35,492 nt of DNA, from assembly GCA_009377645.1 (NCBI GenBank), contig WHTQ01000041.1, positions 1-35,492 on the forward strand, given 5' to 3'. Positions 1 to 9,078 of the stretch are shown one piece after another; positions within the stretch are counted from its first letter, which is position 1; each line of letters starts with the position of its first letter. The stretch comes from Micromonosporaceae bacterium. Lineage in GTDB: Bacteria > Actinomycetota > Actinomycetes > Mycobacteriales > Micromonosporaceae. The translations under genes were made by a program, and so were the position numbers. The notes under the pieces are model-generated. The model was not told the origin of the DNA, searched no databases, and saw only the letters and a list, made by a program, of their open reading frames with translations.

Positions 1-119
1 GCAGAGCCGGCGGGGACGGCGGACTAGAAGCCCTTCGCGTCCTCAAACGGCGCCTCTCCGACGTCATCTACCAAGCCCTACGCGCCGACCTCAACGCCCG
101 GGAACCAACCGCCGCTTGA
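1..119 (+). mobile_element. 3' end of an IS110-family transposase gene (cut by window edge)
   Basis: The frame ending in TGA at 117-119 is open from the left edge and encodes a basic tail reading LEALRVLKRRLSDVIYQALR and then a short acidic/proline-rich end. This matches the usual C-terminus of IS110-type (DEDD) transposases, which end in a helix of this form after the transposase_20 domain. Only about 39 residues are visible, so intactness cannot be judged. IS110 elements lack terminal inverted repeats and none is seen here. The damaged VOC gene lies immediately downstream, which fits a recombination-prone spot. The family call rests on this short tail only. Confidence 0.65.
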
Positions 120-168
120 CAGAGGAGCAATCCACAGTCCCGGATCCGGATGCAGGCTCAGCCTGGAC

Positions 169-594
169 TCACGGGCGAGGTTCGGCCGCGGACGGCGTGC
201 CCGGAGCGCGGGACGGAACTGCGGCGGAACAGGACGTAACACCGCACCGCTCAGCATGGGTCAGGAACTCCAGCCGGTTGCCGTGGCCGTCCTCGTTGTA
301 CCAGCAGTACCCTGGCAGCTCGTCCTCGGCCCAGGCAACCGGATAGCCGGCGCCGGCCAGCCGGTCCAGGTCCGGCCACAGCAGGCCGGGATGCGCCTTG
401 CGGCCGGCCGGAACCCGTCCTCCACCCCAGGTGCCGCTCGATGCCAGGCCCGGCGAACCAGCACCCGCCGCGGCCGGCAGCGCCGGCGGCTTCGGCAGCT
501 CGGACATCCCCAGCAGGCCCACGTAGAAGGCGCGGGCGACATCCTCGGAGCCCGGCGGACATGCCAGCTGCATGTGGTGGATCATTGTCGTCAT
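169..594 (-). pseudogene. VOC/glyoxalase family gene with three compensating frameshifts
   Basis: The 141-codon frame starts MTTMIHHMQLACPPGSEDVA and ends with HGNRLEFL, the typical beginning and end of small glyoxalase/bleomycin-resistance (VOC) proteins that bind a metal through paired beta-alpha-beta-beta-beta modules. The middle, about residues 48-70, does not fit the family in this frame. The other two frames supply it in order: first CWFAGPGIERHLG, then VEDGFRPA, then the original frame returns at RKAHPGLL. Each switch is explained by one missing base, three in all, so the frame is restored. As written, the protein would have a scrambled central strand region and probably does not fold. 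A second ATG at 585 is an alternative start. The start codon overlaps that of the divergent gene at 593. Confidence 0.6.
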
Positions 595-961
595 GGCAAA
601 CGCTGAACCAACCAACGACCGCGAACCGGCGCGGGAGCCGAACGACATCGCCCGGGTGCTGCTGGCCCGGATGAACGCCGGCGACATCGACGGAGTAGCG
701 GCGCTGTACGAGCCGGATGCGGTGCTGGCGCTCCCGGACGGGACGGTCGCCGCCGGTCGCCCGGCGATCCGCGCGTTCTTCGCGAAGGCGCTCGCCGACC
801 GGCCGACCTTCGTGCCGGGCGAGCAGCGCCCGGCACTGGTCTCCGGAGACCTGGCGCTGACGTCCTCTCGCCTGGCCAACGGCGCGGTGACCGCCGAGGT
901 GGCCCGCCGCCAGCCCGACGGCACCTGGCTGTGGGCCGCCGACCAGCCCAGCGTCGAGTAG
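593..961 (+). CDS. SnoaL/NTF2-like small protein (SgcJ/DUF4440-like)
   Basis: This 122-residue protein has the pattern of SnoaL-like/NTF2 cone-fold proteins: an N-terminal helix (DIARVLLARMNAGDIDGVAALYEPDAVL), then a hairpin with the PDGTVAAGRPAIRAFFAKAL segment, then beta strands ending in a DGTWLWAADQPS sheet edge. Such proteins are small stand-alone cyclases, isomerases or binding proteins, and the substrate cannot be told from sequence. The length is normal for the family. The ATG at 593 was chosen because family homology begins shortly after it. An in-frame ATG at 572 would add seven residues (MWWIIVV) unlikely to belong. The start codon overlaps that of the divergent VOC gene, leaving no separate promoter region. 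No operon partner follows. Confidence 0.7.
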   Translation: MANAEPTNDREPAREPNDIARVLLARMNAGDIDGVAALYEPDAVLALPDGTVAAGRPAIRAFFAKALADRPTFVPGEQRPALVSGDLALTSSRLANGAVTAEVARRQPDGTWLWAADQPSVE

Positions 962-1017
962 CGTCGCGGACTCGCTGGGCTTACATCCCGCCATGACGGG
1001 AAATAGCGCGAATCGCG

Positions 1018-1079
1018 TTTGTTAACAAATACTTCCATCGGCGAACAGTAGGGCTGGACGGCGTGTCCAGTGTCACTGT
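1018..1079. promoter_or_regulatory. Cluster of palindromes upstream of the amidohydrolase gene
   Basis: The 184-base gap before the amidohydrolase holds several symmetric elements. TTTGTTAACAAA (1018-1029) is a perfect 12-base palindrome and conspicuously AT-rich for this genome. At 1045-1079 there is a nested hairpin: outer arms ACAGT/ACTGT, symmetric 4-base internal loops, and inner arms CTGGAC/GTCCAG around GGCGT. CAGTGTCACTG (1068-1078) is a further overlapping palindrome. A CGCGA-A-TCGCG element lies just before, at about 1007-1017. These could be repressor operators for the amidohydrolase or a terminator for the SnoaL-like gene; sequence alone does not decide. Confidence 0.5.
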
Positions 1080-1145
1080 ACGCTCCTCGCTCCAGCCGGC
1101 TCACGTCCGGAGCCGGGTGGCCCCGGAGTGGAAGGAGCGTCGGCG

Positions 1146-2840
1146 ATGGGTCACGGTGAGGTCTCCCGACGGGACGTACTCAGGGCCGGCGCGATCGCCG
1201 GCGCCGCGGCCGGTGCCGCGGCCGTAGGTGCAGGGGCCGTTGGTGCGACGGCAGCCACCCCGGCGGCAGCCGGCAGTCGCCCCGGTGGGCCGCCCGGGCG
1301 GGGTGAGCGGCTGGCGCTGGTGAACGGCCGGATCCACACCATGGACTCGCAGGACCGGGTGGTGTCGGCCGTGCTGGTCGAGGACGGCAGGTTCACGCAG
1401 GTGGGCCACGACGTTCCAGCCCCCGGTGCCGGGCTGCGGGTGATCAACCTGCGGGGGCGCACGGTGGTGCCGGGGATCATCGACAACCACAACCACATGG
1501 TGCTGATGGGCAACCGGCCCGGCCACCACACTCCACTGGAGAACGCCGCCTCGATCGAGGACGTCCAGCAGACGTACGCGCAGCGCGCCCAGCAGATCCC
1601 GGACAGCGCCTGGATCACCACGATCGGCGGCTTCCACCGCAACCACCTGGTCCCACCGGGCGAGCCGCCCCGACTACCCACGCTGGCCGAGCTCGACGAG
1701 GCGGTCCCGGACCACCCGGCGTACCTCTCGGAGTCGTTCTCCGGCCCGTCGGCCACCAACACGCTGGGCAAGGCGTTCTTCGAGGACCTGGGCATCCCGG
1801 TCGGTGACGACGGCTCGATCGGGAGCGGCTCGCCGACCGGACAGGCCACACTGGCACTGCGCCAGCAGCTGCTCACCCCCGCGGAGCGCGAGCGCGGCAC
1901 CCTCGACGCGCTGGCGTACGGGCTCGGCCTGGGCGTCACCACCCACCTGGACCAGGGCGCGTTCCAGGCCACCGGCACCCCCGCCGACGGCGCCGCGCAC
2001 GAGGACAACTTCACGATGCACCTGCCGTTCCTGCGCGTGCACGCCGACCGAGGACTACCCGCCCGGGTGCAGATCAACTTCCTGCACATGGACCCGGAGC
2101 TGGAGGTGCCGACGCTGACCGAACGGCTCCGCAACGCGTTCCCGTTCTTCGGCGACGACCGGCTGCGCACCGGCGGGATCGGGGAGTTCTTCGCGCAGGG
2201 GCTCGGGGAAAACTGGCTGGAGGCGGCCCGACGGATCGCGCGGGCCGGGTGGCGCGGCGAGGTGCACTCGCTGTCCAGAACCGACTTCCAGACCGAGATC
2301 CAGGGGTTCGAGGCGGTCAACGCCGAGTTCGGCATCACCGACCTGCGGTGGGTGGTGGCGCACGTGCCGTTCATCACCGAGGAGTACGTGGCCCGGCTGG
2401 ACGCGGTCGGCGGCGGGCTCAGCCTGACCGGCTGGCGCTACCTGGCCGGCTCTCCGTCGAGCAACGGCCCGCCGTTCCGGATGATCGTCGACAGTGGCAT
2501 CCACGCGGGCATGAGCTCGGACGGGATGCAGATCGCACCGATGAACCCGTGGCTGCACATGTACTACGCGAGCACCGGCCGCAACGCCCGGGGCGAACTC
2601 ATCAACGACGGGCAGCAGATCAGCCGGCGCGAGGTGCTGCGGCTCTACACCGCCGACAACGGGTGGTTCCTGCGCATGGAAGACCGGCTCGGCTCGATCG
2701 AGAGTGGCCGGCTCGCCGACCTGGTGGTGCTCGACCGCGACTACTTCACGGTTCCGGACGAGGACCTCAAGCACATCCGGTCGGAGCTGACCCTGGTCGG
2801 TGGCGAGATCGTGCACCAGGACCCGACCTCTGGCGGCTGA
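1146..2840 (+). CDS. Tat-exported YtcJ-like metal-dependent amidohydrolase
   Basis: This 564-residue protein belongs to the amidohydrolase_3/YtcJ group, metal-dependent TIM-barrel hydrolases acting on amide-type bonds; the substrate is unknown. The N-terminus SRRDVLRAG followed by an Ala/Gly-rich hydrophobic stretch is a twin-arginine export signal, so it probably acts outside the membrane. The metal-binding HxH is at His115/His117 (DNHNHM), with further candidate ligands His374, His406 and Asp459 (SSDGMQ). The C-terminal SIESGRLADLVVLD segment closes the composite beta domain. The ATG at 1146 is preceded by GGAAGGAG at good spacing. The in-frame GTG at 1128 overlaps that ribosome binding site and was rejected. 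It stands alone and converges on aceB with only 25 bases between. Confidence 0.85.
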   Translation: MGHGEVSRRDVLRAGAIAGAAAGAAAVGAGAVGATAATPAAAGSRPGGPPGRGERLALVNGRIHTMDSQDRVVSAVLVEDGRFTQVGHDVPAPGAGLRVINLRGRTVVPGIIDNHNHMVLMGNRPGHHTPLENAASIEDVQQTYAQRAQQIPDSAWITTIGGFHRNHLVPPGEPPRLPTLAELDEAVPDHPAYLSESFSGPSATNTLGKAFFEDLGIPVGDDGSIGSGSPTGQATLALRQQLLTPAERERGTLDALAYGLGLGVTTHLDQGAFQATGTPADGAAHEDNFTMHLPFLRVHADRGLPARVQINFLHMDPELEVPTLTERLRNAFPFFGDDRLRTGGIGEFFAQGLGENWLEAARRIARAGWRGEVHSLSRTDFQTEIQGFEAVNAEFGITDLRWVVAHVPFITEEYVARLDAVGGGLSLTGWRYLAGSPSSNGPPFRMIVDSGIHAGMSSDGMQIAPMNPWLHMYYASTGRNARGELINDGQQISRREVLRLYTADNGWFLRMEDRLGSIESGRLADLVVLDRDYFTVPDEDLKHIRSELTLVGGEIVHQDPTSGG

Positions 2841-2865
2841 TCACGGACCTGGGTCACGGACCTGG
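2841..2865. repeat. Short tandem direct repeat in a convergent gap
   Basis: TCACGGACCTGG occurs at 2841-2852 and again at 2854-2865, filling the whole gap between the amidohydrolase stop and the aceB stop. No hairpin terminator is visible. It is probably a small duplication without function. Confidence 0.5.
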
Positions 2866-4452
2866 TCAGGGCATCTGCTCGTACGCGGGGAGGGTGAGGA
2901 ACTCCTGGTACGAGTCGGCCAGCGCAACCTGCCGGAACAGGTTCGCCGCCGCCGCGTACCCGGTCGCGTCCCCGAGCTCGGCCAGCTCCTGCTCCAGGAT
3001 CTCGTCGACCAGCGCCCGGGTGACCGCCCGGCCGTCGTCCAGCTCGACTCCGTTGTGGACCCACTGCCAGATCTGGGACCGGCAGATCTCGGCCGTCGCG
3101 GCGTCCTCCATCAGGTTGAAGATCGCCACCGCGCCGGTGCCGGCCAGCCAGGCGGCCAGGTACCGCAGGCCGACGCTCACGTTGCCCCGCAGCCCGGCCT
3201 CGGTGATCCCGCCCGGGGTCGAGGCGATGTCCAGCAGCTCGGCGGCGCCGACCCGGACCTCCTCCCGCAGCCGGTCCCGCTGCTCCGGCCGGTCCCCGAG
3301 CACCTGGTCGAACACCTCCCGGCAGACCGGCACCAGGTCCGGGTGGGCTACCCAGGAGCCGTCGAACCCGTCGGCCGACTCCCGCTGCTTGTCCTGCCGC
3401 ACCTTCGCCAGCGCCCGCTCGTTGACCTCCGGGTCCCGCCGGCTCGGGATGAACGCCGCCATCCCGCCGATCGCGTGGGCGCCGCGCCGGTGGCAGGTGC
3501 GCACCAGCAGCTCGGTGTACGCGCGCATGAACGGGGCGGTCATGGTGACCGCGTTCCGCTCCGGGAGCACGAACTGGCGGCCCCGGGTCCGGAAGGTCTT
3601 GATGATGCTGAACAGGTAGTCCCACCGGCCGGCGTTCAGGCCGGCCGAGTGCTCCCGCAGCTCGTACAGGATCTCCTCCATCTGGAACGCGGCGCCGATG
3701 GTCTCGATCAGCACGGTGGCCCGGATCGTCCCGCGCGGGAGGCCCCGTAGCTCCTGCGCGGCCACGAACACGTCGTTCCAGAGCCGGGCCTCGGCGCGGT
3801 CCTGCAGCTTCGGGAGGTAGAAGTACGGCCCATGGCCGCGGTCGAGCTGGCGCTTGGCACAGTGGAAGAAGTAGAGACCGAAGTCGCACAGCGCGCCGGC
3901 GATCCGTTGCCCGTCCACGAGCAGGTGCTTCTCGTCCAGGTGCCAGCCGCGCGGCCGGACCACGATGGTGGCCAGCTCGGCGTCGGGTCGCAGCGCGTAC
4001 GCCTTGCCGGTGCCCGGCTCCTCGAAGTCCACCCGCCGGTCCAGCGCGTCGACCAGGTTGAGCTGCCCGCCGACCAGGTTCTCCCATAGTGGAGTGTTCG
4101 CGTCCTCGAAGTCGGCCAGCCAGACCTTCGCGCCGCTGTTGAGCGCGTTCACCGTCATCTTCCGGTCGGTCGGGCCGGTGATCTCGACCCGGCGGTCGCG
4201 CAGCCCGGGCGCCGGGTTGGCCACCCGCCAGGCCGGGTCGTCGCGCACGCCCGCGGTCTCGGGCAGGAAGTCCAGCGTGCCGCCGGCGTCGATGGCCGCC
4301 TGCCGCTCCGCCCGAGCGGCCAGCAGCTCGGCCCGCCGGCCCTCGAAGTTCCGGTGCAGGGTGGCGAGGAACGCCAGCGCCTCGCCGGTCAGGATCTCCT
4401 CATACCGCGGATGATGCGCGCCGCGCACCTCGACACCGTCCGGCAACCGCAT
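2866..4452 (-). CDS. aceB: Malate synthase A (glyoxylate shunt)
   Basis: This enzyme condenses glyoxylate with acetyl-CoA to give malate, the second step of the glyoxylate shunt in the cytoplasm. The 528-residue length matches the A-type family. Clear signatures are the N-terminal [18 protein letters not shown] strand region, the family motif [20 protein letters not shown] near the middle, [17 protein letters not shown], and [12 protein letters not shown] before the C-terminal helical plug that carries the catalytic aspartate. It lies nine bases downstream of the RamB-like regulator on the same strand, so the two are probably one transcript. The regulator is divergent from aceA, so both shunt enzymes flank their likely regulator. 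The ribosome binding site is weak, which may point to translational coupling with the upstream gene. Confidence 0.95.
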   Translation of the reverse strand: MRLPDGVEVRGAHHPRYEEILTGEALAFLATLHRNFEGRRAELLAARAERQAAIDAGGTLDFLPETAGVRDDPAWRVANPAPGLRDRRVEITGPTDRKMTVNALNSGAKVWLADFEDANTPLWENLVGGQLNLVDALDRRVDFEEPGTGKAYALRPDAELATIVVRPRGWHLDEKHLLVDGQRIAGALCDFGLYFFHCAKRQLDRGHGPYFYLPKLQDRAEARLWNDVFVAAQELRGLPRGTIRATVLIETIGAAFQMEEILYELREHSAGLNAGRWDYLFSIIKTFRTRGRQFVLPERNAVTMTAPFMRAYTELLVRTCHRRGAHAIGGMAAFIPSRRDPEVNERALAKVRQDKQRESADGFDGSWVAHPDLVPVCREVFDQVLGDRPEQRDRLREEVRVGAAELLDIASTPGGITEAGLRGNVSVGLRYLAAWLAGTGAVAIFNLMEDAATAEICRSQIWQWVHNGVELDDGRAVTRALVDEILEQELAELGDATGYAAAANLFRQVALADSYQEFLTLPAYEQMP

Positions 4453-4461
4453 CGCGCTAGC

Positions 4462-5913
4462 CTAACCGGCCCCGGACTCTCCGGCAGCGTGGCGCTCCAG
4501 GAACGTGTAGACCTCGGTGTCGTCGACCCCTGGGAAGCTGCCCGGTGGCAGGGTCGCCAGCACGTGTGACGCGGCCCGGGCCGACGGCCAGCTCATCCCC
4601 TCCCAGCGCCGGGCAAGCTCGGCCGGCGGCTGCCGGCAGCAGGCCGGGTCGGGGCACCGGGAGGTGGCTCGGTTGGCGGTCTCCTGCCCGCGGAACCACT
4701 GCGACTCCCGGTACGGCACCCCCAGCGTGATCGCGAAGTCCCGCTCCCGGCCCGGGTCCACGTGCGAGACGCAGAAGTGGGTCCCGCCGGCGGTGTCGGT
4801 GTACTGGTAGTAGATCGAGTACGGGTCGGGGGCGGCGAACACCCGCCGGCCGGCCCAGTGCCGGCACATCCGCTGGCCCTCGATCGCCCCGAGCGGGTCG
4901 GCCGGGAACGCCAGCCCGTCGTTCTCGTACGCCTTGTAGATGGTCCCCCGCTCGTCGTTGCGCACGAAGTGGCAGGCGATCTGCAGGTGCTCGGTGACCA
5001 GGTTGGTGAACCGGTGGCAGGCCATCTCGTAGGAGACCGCGAACAGGTCCCGCAGGTCCTCGACCGCCAGGTCCCGGTGCCCCTTGGCGGCGGTCAGGAA
5101 CGGCACCGCGGCCTGCTCCGGCACCAGCACCGCGGCGGCGAAGTAGTTGGCCTCGATCCGCTGCCGCAGGAAGTCGAAGTAGCTCTCGGGCTGGGCGTGG
5201 CCCAGCACCACGTGCCCGAGCGTCTGCAGCACGATGGTGGCGGCGGTGTGCATCCCCATCGGAGCCCGCCGCACGTAGATCCGGCGGTGGTGCAGGTCGG
5301 CGATCGAGCGCACCGACCACGGCAGGTCCTCCGCGTAGCGCAGCCCGAACCCGTGGGTGGCCAGGATGCTGCGCAGCATCGCCTGGGACAGCGCACCGCC
5401 CTGGTGCCCGACCGGCTCCAGGGTACGGGTGGCCGCCCGCTCGATGTCGGCGAAGTAGTTGCCGCGTTCCCGCATCATCTGCCGCAGCTCGGTGTTGGCC
5501 TGCCGGGCCTCCTCCGGGGTGGCGGTGCGCATGGCGTCGCGCCGGCGCAGCTCGCCGTAGAGCGCCACGATGTGCTCCAGCACGTCGTTGCCGACCCGGC
5601 GGGTGACTTTCAGCGGCGGCAGGCCCAGCTCGGCCAGCGCCGGGTCGGTGGCCGCCTGGGCGAACGTGATCTCCAGCTCCGCGCGCCGGTTCGGCGGCTC
5701 CCGGTCCAGCAGCTGCTCGGTGCTGACCTGCAGCGCACCGGCCAGCGCCCGCAGCAGCGACAGCTTCGGCTCGCGCCGCCCGTTCTCCAGCGCCGACAGC
5801 GCCGAGGGCGCCCGCCCGACCTGCTGCCCGAGCGCGGCCAGCGTCAGCCCGCGGGCCAGCCGGTAGTGGCGCAGCCGCTGGCCGAACGTGGGGAGGTCCA
5901 GCTCCTCGGGCAT
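4462..5913 (-). CDS. ramB: RamB-like XRE regulator of acetate/glyoxylate metabolism
   Basis: This 483-residue protein has an N-terminal XRE helix-turn-helix (about residues 8-62: [40 protein letters not shown]), a central ImmA/IrrE-type domain and a C-terminal domain with a cysteine-rich patch (CPDPACC). This is the layout of RamB, which in corynebacteria and mycobacteria controls aceA, aceB and acetate activation. The position between aceB and aceA supports that role strongly. The peptidase-type HExxH is degraded to QTLGH, so protease activity is unlikely; the domain probably senses a ligand. The ATG at 5913 lacks a good ribosome binding site and no other Met is near. The open frame runs far upstream but loses all family resemblance before this Met. 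Confidence 0.85.
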   Translation of the reverse strand: MPEELDLPTFGQRLRHYRLARGLTLAALGQQVGRAPSALSALENGRREPKLSLLRALAGALQVSTEQLLDREPPNRRAELEITFAQAATDPALAELGLPPLKVTRRVGNDVLEHIVALYGELRRRDAMRTATPEEARQANTELRQMMRERGNYFADIERAATRTLEPVGHQGGALSQAMLRSILATHGFGLRYAEDLPWSVRSIADLHHRRIYVRRAPMGMHTAATIVLQTLGHVVLGHAQPESYFDFLRQRIEANYFAAAVLVPEQAAVPFLTAAKGHRDLAVEDLRDLFAVSYEMACHRFTNLVTEHLQIACHFVRNDERGTIYKAYENDGLAFPADPLGAIEGQRMCRHWAGRRVFAAPDPYSIYYQYTDTAGGTHFCVSHVDPGRERDFAITLGVPYRESQWFRGQETANRATSRCPDPACCRQPPAELARRWEGMSWPSARAASHVLATLPPGSFPGVDDTEVYTFLERHAAGESGAG

Positions 5914-5933
5914 GAGTTCACGATAACGGAAGA

Positions 5934-6011
5934 ATCGCAGAACTTCATCTGCGTACTCGCTAGTAACCGCCGTCTGAGCCCGCCATGCTGCAGGTATCGC
6001 GAAACGCTTCA
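5934..6011. promoter_or_regulatory. aceA/ramB divergent regulatory region with a repeated motif
   Basis: Between the divergent starts at 5913 and 6043, the minus strand carries TGAAG-TTCT-GCGAT (5934-5947) and TGAAG-CGTTTC-GCGAT (5996-6011). Both share the same flanks with different spacers. They loosely recall the AAAGTTTGCAA-type RamB site known from Corynebacterium, although the match is imperfect. They are candidate operators for the RamB-like regulator acting on itself and on aceA. Promoter hexamers could not be assigned confidently. Confidence 0.4.
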
Positions 6012-6042
6012 GATTCGTGCGGCGGGGATCGGAGGTAGGGGG

Positions 6043-7332
6043 ATGACCAGGACAGTCGAACTCGGATCGACGGCGGCCGAGGAGCTGCGCACCCAGTGGC
6101 GCACCGATCCGAGGTGGGCCGGCGTCACCCGGCCGTACCTCCCGGAGGACGTGATCCGGCTGCGTGGCAGCGTCCAGGAGGAGCACACGCTGGCCCGGCT
6201 CGGGGCGCAGCGGTTGTGGCGGCTGCTGCACGAGGAGGACTACGTTCCCACGCTCGGGGCGCTCACCGGCGGGCAGGCGGTGCAGCAGGTCCGGGCCGGG
6301 CTGAAGGCGATCTACGTGTCCGGCTGGCAGGTCGCCGCCGACGCGAACACCGCCGGGCAGACCTACCCGGACCAGAGCCTGTACCCGGTCAACTCGGTCC
6401 CGCAGCTGGTCCGGCGGATCAACAACGCCCTGCTGCGGGCGGACCGGATCAGCTGGTCGGAACAGGACGAGGAGGCGCCGTACTGGCTGGCGCCGATCGT
6501 CGCCGACGCGGAGGCCGGGTTCGGCGGCGTGCTGAACGCGTACGAGCTGATGGCCGCGATGATCGCCGCCGGCGCCGCCGGCGTGCACTGGGAGGACCAG
6601 CTCGCCGCCGAGAAGAAGTGCGGCCACCTGGGCGGGAAGGTGCTGATCCCGACCGGGGCGCAGATCCGGACCCTGACCGCGGCCCGGCTGGCCGCCGACG
6701 TGGCCGGGGTGCCCAGCCTGGTGGTGGCGCGCACCGACGCCGAGTCGGCCACCCTGCTCACCAGCGACGTGGACGAACGGGACCAGCCGTTCCTGACCGG
6801 CGAGCGGACCGCCGAAGGGTTCCACCGGGTGGCGAGCGGCCTGGCGGCGTGCATAGCCCGCGGGCTCGCGTACGCGCCCTACGCCGATCTGCTGTGGATG
6901 GAGACCTCGACCCCGGACCTGGACACCGCCCGGGCGTTCGCCGAGGCGATTAAGGCGGAGCACCCGGACCAGCTGCTGGCCTACAACTGCTCGCCGTCGT
7001 TCCACTGGCGGGCGCATCTGGACGAGCCGACCATCGCCCGGTTCCAGAAGGAGCTCGGGCAGCTCGGGTACGCGTTCCAGTTCATCACGCTGGCCGGCTT
7101 CCACTCGCTCAACCACGGCATGTTCGCGCTGGCGCAGGAGTACGCGCAGACCGGGATGAGCGCGTACGTGGGGCTGCAGCAGGCCGAGCTCGCCGCCGAG
7201 CAGCTCGGCTACACCGCCACCCGGCACCAGCGGGAGGTCGGCACCGGTTACTTCGATCTGGTCGCCACCGCGGTCGCGCCGGCCGCCTCGACGGTCGCGC
7301 TGGCCGGCTCCACCGAGCGGTCCCAGTTCTAG
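6043..7332 (+). CDS. aceA: Isocitrate lyase
   Basis: This enzyme cleaves isocitrate to succinate and glyoxylate, the first glyoxylate-shunt step. The 429-residue product is normal length for the short bacterial type. The catalytic loop KKCGHLGGK is intact, with active-site Cys193. Other expected segments are [22 protein letters not shown] (metal and substrate binding), VARTDAESA, and YNCSPSFHW near the C-terminal third. The ATG at 6043 follows GGAGGTAGGGGG. It is divergent from the RamB-like gene across a 129-base control region, and a hairpin terminator lies just after the stop. Induction on acetate or fatty acids is expected from the family. Confidence 0.96.
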   Translation: MTRTVELGSTAAEELRTQWRTDPRWAGVTRPYLPEDVIRLRGSVQEEHTLARLGAQRLWRLLHEEDYVPTLGALTGGQAVQQVRAGLKAIYVSGWQVAADANTAGQTYPDQSLYPVNSVPQLVRRINNALLRADRISWSEQDEEAPYWLAPIVADAEAGFGGVLNAYELMAAMIAAGAAGVHWEDQLAAEKKCGHLGGKVLIPTGAQIRTLTAARLAADVAGVPSLVVARTDAESATLLTSDVDERDQPFLTGERTAEGFHRVASGLAACIARGLAYAPYADLLWMETSTPDLDTARAFAEAIKAEHPDQLLAYNCSPSFHWRAHLDEPTIARFQKELGQLGYAFQFITLAGFHSLNHGMFALAQEYAQTGMSAYVGLQQAELAAEQLGYTATRHQREVGTGYFDLVATAVAPAASTVALAGSTERSQF

Positions 7333-7346
7333 TCTTGTGATCAGCG

Positions 7347-7372
7347 CCACCCGTCCGCGGCCGGGCGGGTGG
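7347..7372 (+). terminator. Hairpin terminator after aceA
   Basis: CCACCCGTCC and GGGCGGGTGG form ten-base arms with one T/G mismatch around GCGGCC, starting 15 bases after the aceA stop. There is no T-run, which is common for actinobacterial hairpin terminators. Confidence 0.6.
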
Positions 7373-7419
7373 GGCCGGCAATAGTAGGGAGGTCGGATCC
7401 GCCAGCGAAGGGGACGTGG

Positions 7420-9078
7420 ATGGCCAGCCGGCCGGTGCTGCTGACAGCCGAGGACGACCCGGCGGTGAGCCGGGCGATCGCCCGTGACCTGCGCCGCCGG
7501 TACGGCCAGACCCACCGGGTGGTACGGGCGGCCAGTGGCCCGGCGGCGCTGGAGGCGCTGCGGGAGCTGACCCTGCGGGGCGAGGCCACGGCGGTGATCA
7601 TGGCCGACTACCGGATGCCCGGGATGAGCGGGGTGGACCTGCTGGAGCAGGCGATGGACATCCAGCCGGCGGCCAAGCGGGTGCTGCTGACCGCCTACGC
7701 CGACACCGACGCGGCGATCCGGGCGATCAACGAGGTCGATCTCGACCACTACCTGCTCAAGCCGTGGGACCCGCCGGAGGACCGGCTCTACCCGGTGCTG
7801 GACGAGCTGCTGGAGCAGTGGGCGCGGCACGCCCGCCCCGGCTTCGACGGCGCCACCCTGCTCGGGCACCAGTGGTCGGACAAGACCCAGCAGCTTAAGG
7901 AGTTCCTGGCCAGCAACCAGGTGCCGTACCGGCACCTGCGGGACCCGGAGGCGGCCGCGGTACGGCGGGCCGCCGGGCTGTCCGATGCCGACCTGCCGGC
8001 GGTGGTGATGCCGGACGGGGTGGTGCTGCGGCGACCCGGCCTGCGGGAGCTGGCGCAGCGGTGCGGGCTGGCCACCACCGCCGGCAGCCAGCTCTACGAC
8101 GTGGTGGTGATCGGCGGCGGGCCGGCCGGGCTCGGCGCGGCGGTGTACGCGGCCAGCGAGGGGCTGCGGACCCTGCTGGTGGAACAGTCGGCGATCGGCG
8201 GGCAGGCCGGGCAGAGCAGCCTGATCGAGAACTACCTCGGCTTCCCGCGCGGCGTGTCCGGCTCCGAGCTGGCCCAGCGGGCCCGGGACCAGGCGGTCCG
8301 GTTCGCGGTCGAGGCGCTGACCACGGCCGAGGTGGTGGGGGTGGTGCCGCACGGTGACGGCCGGGTGGTGCGGTTCCGGGACGGTGGCGAGGTGACCGCG
8401 CACGCGGTGGTGCTCGCCACCGGGGTGTCCTGGCAACGGCTGCCGGCCGCCGGCGCCGAGACGCTGGCCGGCCGCGGGATCTACTACGGCGCCACCGCCC
8501 ACGAGGCCGCCAGCTGCGCCGGGGAGGAGGTCTACCTGGTCGGCGGGGCGAACTCGGCCGGGCAGGCGGCGCTGCACTTCGCCCGGTACGCGAAGCGGGT
8601 GGTGATGCTGGTGCGCGGCCCGGACCTGCGACGCGGCATGTCCGAGTATCTGGTCGCCCGGATCGAGGCCCACCCGGCTATCGAGGTGCGCACCGGCACC
8701 GAGGTGCGCTCGGCCGAGGGCGACGGCCGGCTGGAGCGGCTGGTGCTGGCCGAGCCGGGCACCGGGCGGCGGGAGGTGGTTCCGGCCACCCGGCTGTTCG
8801 TGTTCATCGGCGCGTCGCCGCCGACCGGCTGGCTGGGCGAGGCGTTCCAGCGCGACCCGCGGGGGTTCCTGCTGACCGGTCCGGCGCTGCTCGGCGAGGA
8901 CGGGCAGCCGCCGCCGTCCTGGCCGCTGACCCGCGACCCGTACCACCTGGAGTCCAGCGTCCCGGGGGTGTTCGTGGCCGGCGACGTGCGGGCCGAGTCG
9001 GTCAAGCGGGTCGCCTCCGCGGTCGGGGAGGGCGCGATGGCGGTCACCCTGATCCACCGGTACCTGGAGACGATATGA
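7420..9078 (+). CDS. Receiver / glutaredoxin-like / thioredoxin-reductase-like fusion protein
   Basis: This 552-residue protein joins three parts. Residues 1-125 are a response-regulator receiver with acidic pocket EDD at 11-13, phospho-acceptor Asp63 (MADYRMPGMSG) and LLKPW. About 145-215 resembles a glutaredoxin/thioredoxin fold (KEFLASNQVPYRHL, PAVVMPDG) but has no CxxC. From 225 onward is a thioredoxin-reductase-like flavoprotein with FAD motif VVVIGGGPAGLGAA, GGQAGQSSLIENYLGFP, NAD(P) motif VYLVGGANSAGQAA and terminal GVFVAGDVRAESVKRVASAVGEG. The redox-active CATC of true TrxR is replaced by GATA (GIYYGATAHEA), so classical disulfide relay is unlikely. The ATG at 7420 has GAAGGGG before it; the GTG at 7369 has none. 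It overlaps the kinase gene by 4 bases (ATGA), implying co-translation. No output DNA-binding domain is present. Confidence 0.88.
   Translation: MASRPVLLTAEDDPAVSRAIARDLRRRYGQTHRVVRAASGPAALEALRELTLRGEATAVIMADYRMPGMSGVDLLEQAMDIQPAAKRVLLTAYADTDAAIRAINEVDLDHYLLKPWDPPEDRLYPVLDELLEQWARHARPGFDGATLLGHQWSDKTQQLKEFLASNQVPYRHLRDPEAAAVRRAAGLSDADLPAVVMPDGVVLRRPGLRELAQRCGLATTAGSQLYDVVVIGGGPAGLGAAVYAASEGLRTLLVEQSAIGGQAGQSSLIENYLGFPRGVSGSELAQRARDQAVRFAVEALTTAEVVGVVPHGDGRVVRFRDGGEVTAHAVVLATGVSWQRLPAAGAETLAGRGIYYGATAHEAASCAGEEVYLVGGANSAGQAALHFARYAKRVVMLVRGPDLRRGMSEYLVARIEAHPAIEVRTGTEVRSAEGDGRLERLVLAEPGTGRREVVPATRLFVFIGASPPTGWLGEAFQRDPRGFLLTGPALLGEDGQPPPSWPLTRDPYHLESSVPGVFVAGDVRAESVKRVASAVGEGAMAVTLIHRYLETI

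Noticed and set aside
1128-1145. Upstream GTG start for the amidohydrolase
   Set aside because: It overlaps the GGAAGGAG ribosome binding site that serves the ATG at 1146, and the Tat signal is complete without it.
4462-9057. A 1531-codon open frame on the minus strand
   Set aside because: Only its last 483 codons (RamB-like) are real. The rest is antisense to aceA and the receiver fusion gene, with Gly/Arg/Pro-rich translation typical of GC-rich shadows.
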